Translations under genes and position numbers: made by a program | Origin: Polysphondylium violaceum | Taxonomy: Eukaryota; Evosea; Eumycetozoa; Dictyosteliales; Dictyosteliaceae | Assembly (NCBI GenBank): GCA_000277445.1 | Contig: AJWJ01000055.1 | Coordinates: 1-64,000, forward strand | Reading direction: 5' to 3' | DNA length: 64,000 nucleotides | The notes under the pieces: model-generated | What the model was told of the DNA's origin: nothing | Databases searched by the model: none | Seen by the model: the letters and a program-made list of their open reading frames with translations, nothing else | Shown: positions 31,920-41,677 of the stretch, in pieces | Position numbering within the stretch: position 1 is the first letter of the stretch | Layout: the number at the start of each line of letters is the position of its first letter

Positions 31920-34900
31920 TTATTTTTCAGTGATATCAAATTCAATCATTGATACAACAAAATCATAAGAACCTTCGGTTAAAAGAGGAGGTGGTTTTGA
32001 ATTTAAAATACTTTGACGATAAATTAAAGTTTCCATTTCTTTGTCTAATAGTTTGGTGATAAATTGATTAAAGAATTGACTTGAAAACGAGAGGTCACTC
32101 TGACTGTTCATTAGATATTCAAATTCCTCTTTGCTAATTTGTAAATTCACTCTATTCTTGGCGATAAATGCATTTGATGCTATTTGGGTTTTCTTTTGAT
32201 CTTGTTTGAATACTTCTCTAATGGCTCGAATGGTCAATATACAAGAGAGTCTATTGACTTCTGGTTGTTCGTTTACCAATTTAAGGATTTCCCTGTATTG
32301 ATTATTTGCAAGCAATGCCATTATACATGTATTTAAAATATTAAAACTTGGAACATCTCCCACTCCTTTTAATATATACATTAATCCATCGATATTATCA
32401 ATAATAATTTGTGAATATTTATCCAATATATCTTGACGATAATCAATATTACTTGAATCAATTGTATTTGGTAAATTATTATTACTGGTTTTACTATTAC
32501 TATTACTATTATTATTTAATTTATGATATTTAACTTTTAATTTTGAAATTAATATATTTGTACTATTATTATGACCTTCTGAATGCAATTTTTCTTTTTT
32601 TAAAAAATATTTAAACAAGATTTGATTTAATTCATGGGCCAAGAGAGGGATATAGGTGAGATCATAGATTTTGTTTTTAAAAATGACTTTGGGTGAAAGA
32701 CTGATTGCCAATTTTAGGTTGGCATAGACCAAAGAGATCATTATTGAATTCCATATATCTGAATTTATAGAAAACAAGATGAAATCTTTTTTAGATAAAA
32801 GATTGATACCGGCATTGATATTGAATTTAAGTAGGCAGGAATAAAAACCAGAAATAAAATGTAATGGACGTTCTTCGATTGGAATTGAATAAAAGAATTT
32901 TAAAAATACGCTAGAGTTATTTTTTGAGTTGTTGATATAGATACAATCCAACACTTTGGCCAATAAACCTTTGGGTGGACAATATCCCATTTTGAATAAT
33001 CTTTTGATACATTTTTCTAAATTGACATAATCCTTTTTTGCCATATAATTGTCTAGGAGTTTATCATTTTCATTCAATTGAATTGATGAGGTTGGGTTTC
33101 TTTGAGTGGTTGTGGGTTGTTGTTGCATTTTGTTGAAAATATAATCAAGGAGTTCGTGATTGAATTTCAAGAGTTTTGGATTAACAGTCAAATTGAATTC
33201 ATCATAAAAAGATTCTATAGACTGAATTGGATCGGTTTTGTATTCTTTGTCAAATTTATAATTGATGGAAGATTTGATTTCATCTATTTTCTCTTGAGTT
33301 AATCTATGATCGCTTGCTACCAATTCGTCGGCTCTTTGTTGCCAATAGCTAGCAGTGCCCTGCTCGTTACTTACCATACTATATCTAATAAAATAATAGT
33401 AGGTATCAAAAGTTGGACGAATATGAAAAGTAACTTGACGACTGGTGTACCATTGAAGTGAAGATTCAAAATCATCCATCAACAAATAATAGAGAATCAT
33501 ATAGTTTGTCATACGATCGGCAAAGTCTTTGGCGGTGGTGGTGAGATTTCTAGTAAGGAATGTAACCAAACTACTATTGCCAACTTTTTCAGCATAAATA
33601 AATACCAATGCATAATAGTCTGGATTCTTTAACAATTCTTTGGCCAATCTAGACACTTGATCTTCATTACCAGTGACACTATCAAAGTATGTCATTGCAT
33701 GATAAATTAAATCTGGAGTAAGACCAATTTTATAAATATCAAGTTGATCAAAATAAGACAACAATAGCTTTTCATCATTGTTATTGATACATAATTTAAT
33801 AAATGGTTTAAAAGAATCGATGGTTTGAATGTTATTTTGAATCATTTTCTCCAACATCAACACAGACATGGTTCTATTATTTTGATTTGAATAAAATTTA
33901 ATTAAATTATTATACATTAAATCTAAATAGTTGTTGATATCTTCAATACTATTATTGCTATTATTACTATCATTATTGCCAATACTATTATTACTGTTTT
34001 CAATTGATTTAAAATAATGGTCAATAAAATTGATAATTGAAAAGCAATCATCTGATCTATTATTGAGTGCGAATAAATTCAAAACATATAGAAATTCATG
34101 AGTTGACAAGAATTTTGGATGAGTTTTGATGGCTTGTTGAAGGAATGTCAAAGAGTTGTTGAATTCGTTCTCCAAGATTAAAAATTCAATGATTTCACAT
34201 ATTTGTAAGGCAGTGAATCTATCGTTATAGGTGTGAGTCTTGTTAAAGAATTTAACTGCTTTCTTTAAGGCCATGTTTCCAAGATAATACTCCACCAACA
34301 TGTAGTCCATAGTGTCGTTAAACTTTACTTTGGATTCAATGATTTTCGATACAAATTCTTGTAATTCATTTTTATCTTTGACTTGGCTGTTTAGATAGTA
34401 CTCCAACAACAATGAATAGGTGGTTGCATTGTATGCTAGATTAAAACTAGTGGATAATATTCCCAATACACTATTGATCATATGTTGATTTTGATTTGAT
34501 TTGATAAATGATTCTAAAAATAAATTTAAAATATCTATATCGTATGATGATTCATTTTTGCTTGTATAGACTTTGAATAGCTCTGTAATATTATTATCAT
34601 TAAAGTTATTGATATTATTTAAATAATATTTTAATCTATAGATTATAATGACAAGAAGATTATATAAGTATATATCAATCGTTGTGTATAATAAATTAAA
34701 ATACATACTCTTTTGAACCAGATTCAGGTTGGTTCTTTAATTTATCTTTAAAGTAGTCTACGAGTGCATTCTTTTCTTGTAATGATTCAAAATCAAACTG
34801 ATAAGTAATTGAATCATCATTACTATTGTTGTTGTTTAATGATGAGGATATTGTTGTTGTTGATGTACAATATTGTTGTTTTTTAATATAATTGTTTGAT

Positions 34901-35076
34901 TTTAAAAATAAAGTATTTAAATTACTCCTATTGCTAGATACATTATTACTATGACTATTACTATTCTTATGTAATAGTTTTGATCTATTTGAAGTACTAG
35001 AAATATTATTTGTAATTAAAGCATTTGGTTTTGTTAGAGGACATATTCTTTTCGAATTTATTAAATTTCTAATCAT
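31920..35076 (-). CDS. Large mitochondrial helical-repeat (PPR/TPR-like) protein
   Basis: Two exons, 34709..35076 and 31920..34635, phase 2 (about 1027 aa). The start MIRNLINSKRICPLTKPN and the Ser/Asn/Arg-rich, acid-poor first ~60 residues suggest a mitochondrial presequence. The rest is almost all alpha-helix with repeated two-helix units (for example TPDLIYHAMTYFD, YALVFIYAEKVGNSSLVTF, RPTFDTYYYFIRYSM, FNILNTCIMALLANNQYREI). That is the look of PPR or TPR solenoids in mitochondrial RNA-processing or translation factors, but no repeat is clean enough for me to claim the family. The long open frame upstream of 34635 is intron read-through. Confidence 0.7.
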
Positions 35077-35229
35077 CTTTTTGAAAAAAGAAGAATGACT
35101 CAGAATCTAATTATCATTCAGATTTTCACTCGAACGAAAATAAAAAAAAAAAAAAAAATTTCACTAACAAAAACTCGCACCTTCATGAAAAAATTTTAAT
35201 CATCTTTATCATTTAACTAATAGGGAGGG

Positions 35230-35397
35230 ACATATATAATGAAAGACATCTTTTCATTAATATACAATTATGGAAATGGGGCAGAGTCTCTAAATATCCT
35301 TTTACGGTGGAGATCAGGTATTGGATGCTTACCTCAAGATATACGCCCCATTTCCATAATCGTATATTAATGAAAAGATGTCTTTCATTATATATGT
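35230..35397. repeat. Near-perfect 53-bp inverted repeat, MITE- or hairpin-like
   Basis: Arms 35230-35282 and 35345-35397 are complementary at all but one position. The outer end is ACATATATAATGAAAGAC and the inner end GGAAATGGGGC. The 62-nt centre has ordinary base composition and contains GGTGGAGATCAGGTATTGG. I saw no clear target-site duplication at the ends. It lies between divergently arranged genes (stops at 35696 and starts at 35076 on the same strand), so it is intergenic. It could be a small non-autonomous DNA transposon or a locus making a long hairpin RNA. Confidence 0.75.
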
Positions 35398-35419
35398 TGT
35401 ATGTGAATACTTTAAATAA

Positions 35420-35525
35420 TTACACTTTATACTTTCATCAGGTTTCAAAAGGTACTTTAAATAATCTTGTATTTAAAAGTTTATTTAAAATACCTTTTAA
35501 AACCAGACGAAGGTATAAAGTGTAA
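35420..35525. repeat. Second inverted repeat, 45-bp imperfect arms
   Basis: Arms 35420-35464 and 35481-35525 match at 40 of 45 positions, with one of the five differences leaving a G-U pair. The loop is 16 nt. The outer end reads TTACACTTTATAC and the inner end TTTAAATAA. It begins 22 bp after the first inverted repeat, is unrelated in sequence, and has more mismatches, as in a processed hairpin RNA or an older element. Confidence 0.75.
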
Positions 35526-35695
35526 AACTAAATATTTATAATCACTACTCAAGTATGTTGGCCGTTTTAGTGGGAAGTACTATTCTATTTTAAGAAAAAT
35601 GGTCTATCTCTCTAAATATATAATCAATAATGAATAAACTTATTTTTAAATTATGTACAAAAAAGATTTATTTATTTGTAGGAAAAGATAAAATT

Positions 35696-36974
35696 TTAAG
35701 ATATTGAACAAGCTCTCCAATTGTTTGATTTTGCTTTTTTAAAAGATTCATCTATTTCTCTGATTTCACAATTTTCACAACTTTCTTTTAAACTATTATC
35801 ATTATTATTTGTATTACTATTACTACTATTATTATCATCATTGTTTTTTATATTATTCTTATTATTACTATTATTATTATTGTTTATAGATGTAAAATCC
35901 TCATTTATATTTTCTAAACAATCATCTGGAATTAGAGATAACATAAACCAATTATCAATGCAAGATTCATCAAACAATGGATTCTTTATAACTTGTGGAG
36001 TAGTTGGTGTGGATTCAACTATAGTTGATAATTTCTCTCCCATTTTATCTAGTATATCATAGATTTCATTAAATGTTGGTCTATCTTTGGGATAGTAAGA
36101 ACAACATTTTAATGCCAATTCATAGAAATCTCTAGGACAATCTGAAGGAATAAGATTTTGAAGTTCTTCATAATCAATATCAAAATTATTTTGTGGTAAT
36201 CTTTCCTCTAATCTATTTCTAGTTATCAGTTCAATTAAAACCATACCAAAACTATAAACATCTGCTGAATAACTATATTGAATACCTAAAATAACCTCTG
36301 GTGACATAAATTCATCTGTTCCACAAATGGTCATTGATAATGGATTATTTACAAACTTGGCAAATCCAAAATCACATACTATATAGAGATATAATAAAAA
36401 GATATTAGTAAAAATAAAAAAAAACACCTATGATAATAATAATTACTTTTAATATTCCAATTCTTTCCAATTAATAAATTACTAGACTTTAAATCTCTAT
36501 GCATAATTTGTTTTTCATGAAGATATTTCATACCATCCGATATATCTTTTGCAATTTTAATTTTAAGTTTCCAAGGTAAATTAAATGATCTATCATATAA
36601 AACATTTCCTAAATCGCCACCATTTACAAGTTCTGTAACAATAAATAATAAAGAATCTTTTTCACCAATTCCAATAAATCTAATTATACAATTATGAGGT
36701 TGATTGAATAAATTTCTAAAACAGTATAGTAAAAATAAACCCTGTTAATAATATGTAAAACATATATATTTTTTAAAAAAACAAGATAATACTTTAAAAC
36801 TTGAATTTCTCTTTCAAGAAAAATCTCCATATCATTTTCAATAATTGATTCTTTTTTAATAACTTTTACACAAACGGGATTTCCAAAATAACTTCCTTTA
36901 TATACCTTTGAAAAGGCACCTTTAGAAAACTCTGTTTCCTCTATAACCAATCTTTCACAATCTATATTCTCCAT
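35696..36974 (-). CDS. Tyrosine kinase-like (TKL) protein kinase
   Basis: Three exons, 36793..36974, 36447..36715 and 35696..36378, phases 2 and 1 (377 aa). The kinase domain occupies ~10-270: a modified Gly loop (FSKGAFSKVYKG), VCVKVIKK (Lys for ATP), EREIQVLK, MHRDLKSSNLL (HRD intact), ICDFGFAK (DFG intact), TDEFMSPEVILG and YSFGMVLIELITRN. The TKL type is indicated by DLKSSN and SFGMVLIEL. It therefore looks active, phosphorylating Ser/Thr. A poly-Asn tract and a Cys-containing tail (ENCEIREIDESFKKAKSNNW) follow. There is no other domain, so its pathway is unknown. The group is greatly expanded in dictyostelids. Confidence 0.9.
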
Positions 36975-37397
36975 TGTTGCTGTGTTTAATGTATGGGTAA
37001 TAAAAACCTATAGTTTCATATACCTGTGAAATAATATATAGAAATATACAAAATAAATATATTAATAAAAATAAATTAAACAAAATCCACTCCACTCCTA
37101 GTAAAAAATACATACTTTGATAATTATTAGATTATCTTATTTACTATAACAAAGTGTATATATATATATAATATAATTTTTAAAATAATGTGTCTGTTAT
37201 AATAAAAAACAATGTAAACAAAAAAAAAAACCGAGGGGGTAGTGTGCGTGTGTGTTTGTGTAAAAAAATTCCTATGGATAAATTAAATTATTAATTTCAC
37301 AAAAACGTGACATCTTACCATATCAAAAGAGGGGGGAAAAATAATTAATAATTAAATGTGTGCTGGAGGGGTGTGTGAAAAAATTCAAAATTCTTGT
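36975..37397. other. Intergenic spacer
   Basis: 423 bp between same-strand genes. AT-rich, with a (TA)n stretch near 37155-37172 and a G/T-rich patch at 37230-37262 upstream of the kinase gene. No coding signal. Confidence 0.6.
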
Positions 37398-39230
37398 TTA
37401 TTTTTTATAAAATTCGAGAAACTCTTTATCCAATTCATCTTCTTTTTTCATGACAGAGGATCCTTTTCGAGATTGAGCCGTTGATCTAGTTTTAGATGAT
37501 TGTGGTGGTGGTAATGGGTGTTTTGATGATGCTTGTGTGGTGGGTAATTTAGATGATGGTTTGTTAATAGACTGTTTCGATGGTTTGGCCGATGAAGAGG
37601 AGCTGTTTGACGATGAGATTGTCGATGAGGATGCCGATTTTAATTGACGGTTCTCTTTTTCTTTCTCCTCTTTGTTGAGTGAGTCGATAAATGATTTGAT
37701 GTGCTCGGGATGTTCAATACTAAACTCTTTAATGGTGGCATCGATTGGGTGTTTAAAGACGATATTCATAGAGGCCAATAGTAAATAGGGCACCATAAAT
37801 TGCTTGCTCTTGCTCGAGTAGATGGGATCACCAATGATTGGGTGACCCTCGTGTGCCATGTGTACTCTAATTTGATGGGTTCTGCCAGTGTGTAATGTGA
37901 CTTCGAGTAAGGTAAATGAGTTGAATCCAATTCTCTTTGTTTTTTGAATCAAGTCTTTGATATCTTGATCATAGTCGTTGTCTGAATCTGATTCCTCTTG
38001 TTCAGATTCAGATTCAGATTCAGATTCTTCTTCACTGGATTCCTCTTCTTCGTCTTCACTTTCATCTTGATCTTCTTCGTCTTCTTTATCTTCATCTTCA
38101 CTATCACTATCTACAGATAACAAAGACATAGAGTTGAATGTCTTTTTCTTTTGAGCCTTCTTTTTGTTCTTTGACGATGACATGGATTGAGACATCATTG
38201 GTACATTGTCGTATTCAGAGAGTATCTCGTTTTTGGTGGAATTGGTAGAGAGATTTCTATTCTTTGTTTGATCGTATACTTTGAGATCAAGGTTATCCCA
38301 TACCTTGAGTACTTTGTATTCGGTGATGGATTCTTTGCCTTCCTCATCGACAATCATCTTGTTGATATCGTTGGGATGTCTCTTGATTGGCTTTGAAATG
38401 AAGCCATGGTTGGTTCTCACACGACCCAATACGAGACAATGGTATTTCTTTTGGATGGTGATCTTGGGTTTCTTTCTGGTGGGATCAGTGGTACTGACAC
38501 CATACTCGTTGACAGTGTTGATCATTGAATTGGTGTGATCCTCAATGAGTTTCTTTACCTTTTCGTGAACATCGTCGTTTTTGGCAATGATAAGAATACC
38601 TGCTGTATCTTTATCCAATCTATGGACGATACCGGGTCTATCTGCACCACCACAAGTAGATAAATTCTCCAAACCGTATCTGTGAATGAGGGCATTGACA
38701 AGTGTGTGAGTCTGATTCTCTTTGTTACTATTCTGAATGGCAGCAGTCGATGTCGATGACAGAGTGGTCGAGTGTTGCACTGGATGTACCAACATACCAG
38801 CAGGTTTATTAATAACACTAATATACTCATCCTCGTATAAAATATTCAACGGTATATCGGTGGCAACCAATTTCAATTCTGTTGGTGCTGGTGCAGCAGT
38901 ATCTACATTACTCTTTTGTGGTTGTGATTGTTGTTGTTGTTGATGATGTACTGGTTTACTCTTTTGTTCATTTTGATTTTGTACTTTATATGGATCTATA
39001 TTTGCAATCTTTATAATGATATGGTCGCCTGGTCTAACCTTGATACTCTTGTCTTTTAAAAGCGCACCATTGACCGACACACTCTTTGAAGTGACAATCT
39101 TTGGAACAGACGACTTTGACAATTTAACGAGTTCACCAGTCTCTACGACAACCACTCTCGAGGATGATATAAATTTATCAAACTTCTCTGGAACGTGTTG
39201 TTTGGGTACTATGATCTCTAATGTATACAT
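37398..39230 (-). CDS. RluA-family RNA pseudouridine synthase
   Basis: Intronless, 610 aa. An S4-like N-terminal region (SVNGALLKDKSIKVRPGDHI) precedes a Gln-rich linker and the RluA catalytic domain: LYEDEYISVINKPAGMLVHP, HTLVNALIHRYG, then GIVHRLDKDTAGILIIAK with catalytic Asp ~206, KKYHCLVLGRV, LEVTLHTGRTHQIRVHMAH and GHPIIGDPIY. It converts uridine to pseudouridine in rRNA or tRNA. An acidic insert (~375-430, runs of Asp/Glu/Ser) splits the catalytic domain before LEVTLHTGRTHQ, and a Ser/Pro/Lys-rich tail follows. Both are dictyostelid-style low-complexity additions. No convincing mitochondrial presequence is present, so compartment and substrate are open. Confidence 0.92.
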   Translation of the reverse strand: MYTLEIIVPKQHVPEKFDKFISSSRVVVVETGELVKLSKSSVPKIVTSKSVSVNGALLKDKSIKVRPGDHIIIKIANIDPYKVQNQNEQKSKPVHHQQQQQSQPQKSNVDTAAPAPTELKLVATDIPLNILYEDEYISVINKPAGMLVHPVQHSTTLSSTSTAAIQNSNKENQTHTLVNALIHRYGLENLSTCGGADRPGIVHRLDKDTAGILIIAKNDDVHEKVKKLIEDHTNSMINTVNEYGVSTTDPTRKKPKITIQKKYHCLVLGRVRTNHGFISKPIKRHPNDINKMIVDEEGKESITEYKVLKVWDNLDLKVYDQTKNRNLSTNSTKNEILSEYDNVPMMSQSMSSSKNKKKAQKKKTFNSMSLLSVDSDSEDEDKEDEEDQDESEDEEEESSEEESESESESEQEESDSDNDYDQDIKDLIQKTKRIGFNSFTLLEVTLHTGRTHQIRVHMAHEGHPIIGDPIYSSKSKQFMVPYLLLASMNIVFKHPIDATIKEFSIEHPEHIKSFIDSLNKEEKEKENRQLKSASSSTISSSNSSSSSAKPSKQSINKPSSKLPTTQASSKHPLPPPQSSKTRSTAQSRKGSSVMKKEDELDKEFLEFYKK

Positions 39231-39899
39231 TGTAGTTGCTATTAATTTTAAATTTAAGAGAGAACCATTTATTTTTTTTTTCGTTCTTTTTTTTGTCTTC
39301 GTTTTTTTTTTTTTTTTTTTTCTGCCAATTTGTATTCTTCATATCCAAATCGTTTATCTTGGGCGCAGCTGGCTTTTTTCCTTTTCCACCTATTTTCCCT
39401 CCAATCTTTAATTAAAATATAAGTTTAATATTTTCCAACAAGATAAAACAGTCTAGAAATTTTAAGAGAGGCATTTAATTTTTAAATGAGAGATATCTAA
39501 AAGACTTGCCATTTTAATAAAATAAATTAACTCTATATGCTGCTCAACAAAATGTATTGATTATCCTAATACATATTTACATATGGCAAATAATTCACGT
39601 TGAAAATGTATTTGTGAGATTGAATTCCGATCTTGCAAATGCACGGCAGGACCTGTAACTCTACTAGGAGAACAAGAAATATTATTACATTTGATATGTT
39701 GATATTCTATTCACGCGTGCAAATAGTCTATGAACTTATTTATTTGTTTACAGTGAGTTTTTGTTTTTTTTTATTTATTTTTTTTTCTTGTTGGAACAAT
39801 AATAAATGATCATATTGAATTAAACAAATTTATGTCATTAATAATATTATATTTGTTGTTGTTATTGTTGTTGATTGATTAATTGATTGATTGGAAATC
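39231..39899. other. Intergenic spacer with exon-like fragments
   Basis: 669 bp. On the minus strand, 39355-39410 reads KIGGKGKKPAAPKINDLD and MKNTNWQ after a T-rich stretch and an AG, with an ATG at about 39510. This could be a missed 5' exon, a uORF or a small basic protein. On the plus strand near 39608-39705 a Cys-containing open stretch (CICEIEFRSCKC) occurs without an ATG. Neither is supported enough to call a gene. Confidence 0.3.
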
Positions 39900-40451
39900 T
39901 TATTTCTTTTCATCTTTATCTTCATCCTTTTTAGACAATTCTTCAAGGGCATTCTTGATCTTGTTTGGATCAACGCCTGGGAGAGAATTAAGAGTTGAAT
40001 TGAGGAATTCTTGATCTCTCAAAGCATCTGATTCTGTTGATGATGGGTTGTTGGTGGATGATGTATCCATATTGTTGCTAGTGTTGGTGTTATTGCTATT
40101 GTTTGCATCAGCCATCGATAAAGCCAAAGCTTCGGCGAGTTCAGGATCATCTTCAAATTGAACGTCTGTGGAAATGGATGGTGCAGATGTGGTGGTGGGT
40201 GCAGATGGTGCAGTTGTTGATCCTGGATTTGCTTCCTCTCTTGCTTTTCTTTCTCTTTCTTGACGTTGTTTCTCTTCTTCTAAAGAGAGTTTGAGTGCCA
40301 TAGCTAAATCTGGATCTGTATCTGCGTTTATAAATTCACTACCATATTGACCAGTACCTTCAGCAATAATTGGTGATTGTAAAATAATATCTGATAAAAT
40401 ATGTGGACCTGGTGGAACTGTTACAATGTGACTGTGTATATGTGTATAATA

Positions 40452-40485
<34 letters not shown>

Positions 40486-41415
40486 AACTATCCCAATAAC
40501 TATCACTCCTACAGCCACTATAGATTATAATTAATTACCTTTCATCGTTATTATTTACATCATTTATAAAGGCTTCTAATTTATCAGTGTTTTCAGTAAT
40601 TTCTCCAAAGTTTATAATATCTATAGCAATACTGTTTTTCTTGAGACGTTTAGCTAATGCACATAATTCTTCTTTACTTTCTTTAAGAGGACTTCCAACA
40701 AAAGCCACAATTCTTGGATGTTGATGTTTATTTTGTCTATGTCTAAGTGCAAGCTAGTTATAGGAGTAATATTAATATCTATATATGTGTGTGATATCAA
40801 TCTAGATGATAATAATATTATATTTACTTGGGCAATTTGCATAGATGTAGAGAAATCAATCTTTCCATATATTTTAACATCATTACAACTAGCCAAAACT
40901 TTACTTAATTCTTGAGTTAATGTAACTAAAACTTCTGGTCTAAATAGTTTATATAGAGTTATATGTTAATTCATTCCTGTTTCTTTCTTTGTTTGTTTGT
41001 TTGCTTAACCTATTATAATAATATGATATATACGTTTTACCAGCCATAGACATAATAGCAACACAACTTTCAGGATTAGATTGTGTTTTACCAGCTGATA
41101 TATACAAGGTGTTTGTTAGTTATTGGTATTCATACATGCACATAAACAATACTACAGCAACATAGTATAAATCATTATCATCATCATCATCTCATCATAC
41201 TATAATATCCACACACAGCTATCCTACACTACATACCACAAATAAGATTTACAGCATCTTTTTGAGCTTCATATCTAGATGGTGAAAAATCACCATTTCT
41301 CATCCATTCTGAATTATCTAAGCTAAAGTAATACTTTTATTAGATACTAATCTACCAATATATGCTATAATGGTTGTTGATTCACTTACCAAACAATTGT
41401 AGCTTCAAGAGTCAT
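39900..41415 (-). CDS. psmD4: 26S proteasome ubiquitin receptor Rpn10/PSMD4
   Basis: Six exons, read on minus: 41390..41415, 41237..41322, 41034..41094, 40828..40939, 40539..40753, 39900..40431. Phases are 2, 1, 2, 0 and 2 and all agree (343 aa; human S5a is 377). The N-terminal VWA domain is nearly the human text: [68 protein letters not shown] and [12 protein letters not shown]. Two ubiquitin-interacting motifs follow, [15 protein letters not shown] and [15 protein letters not shown], then a conserved tail with [10 protein letters not shown]. It binds polyubiquitin at the base-lid interface. This is the most intron-dense proven gene in the left two thirds of the window. Confidence 0.97.
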
Positions 41416-41599
41416 TATAAATATATATATATATGTAAGTATAAAAATGTGTGTACAAATAATATAAAAAAAAAGAAAAAAAATAAATTAAAAAATGAAA
41501 AAATGTGAAGTGAAGATCAATTCACCAAATGATGAAAAAAAAAGAAAAAAAAATTATAAAAATTAAAAAATAAAGTGTGTGATTTCACCCACCAACACA

Positions 41600-41615
41600 C
41601 TGATTGATCAATCAG
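41600..41615. promoter_or_regulatory. 16-bp perfect palindrome upstream of psmD4
   Basis: CTGATTGATCAATCAG is a perfect dyad 185 bp upstream of the psmD4 start, in the only GC-normal part of the spacer and flanked by CACCCACCAACACA. It could be a binding site for a dimeric factor. Chance is possible in AT-rich DNA, but perfect 16-bp dyads with a mixed sequence are uncommon. Confidence 0.3.
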
Positions 41616-41677
41616 GATACAGATGAAAATTAATATTACTAAATATTACTGCGATGATTATGATTAATTTGATCAAT

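Noticed and set aside
34636-34706. Extended N-terminus of the large mitochondrial protein
   Set aside because: The hydrophobic stretch is intron read-through. A GTATGT donor at 34708 and an AG at 34636 join the upstream exon in phase.
35307-35525. 72 aa frame through the two inverted repeats
   Set aside because: It spans one hairpin's loop and arm and all of the other hairpin. The structure explains the sequence better than a protein does.
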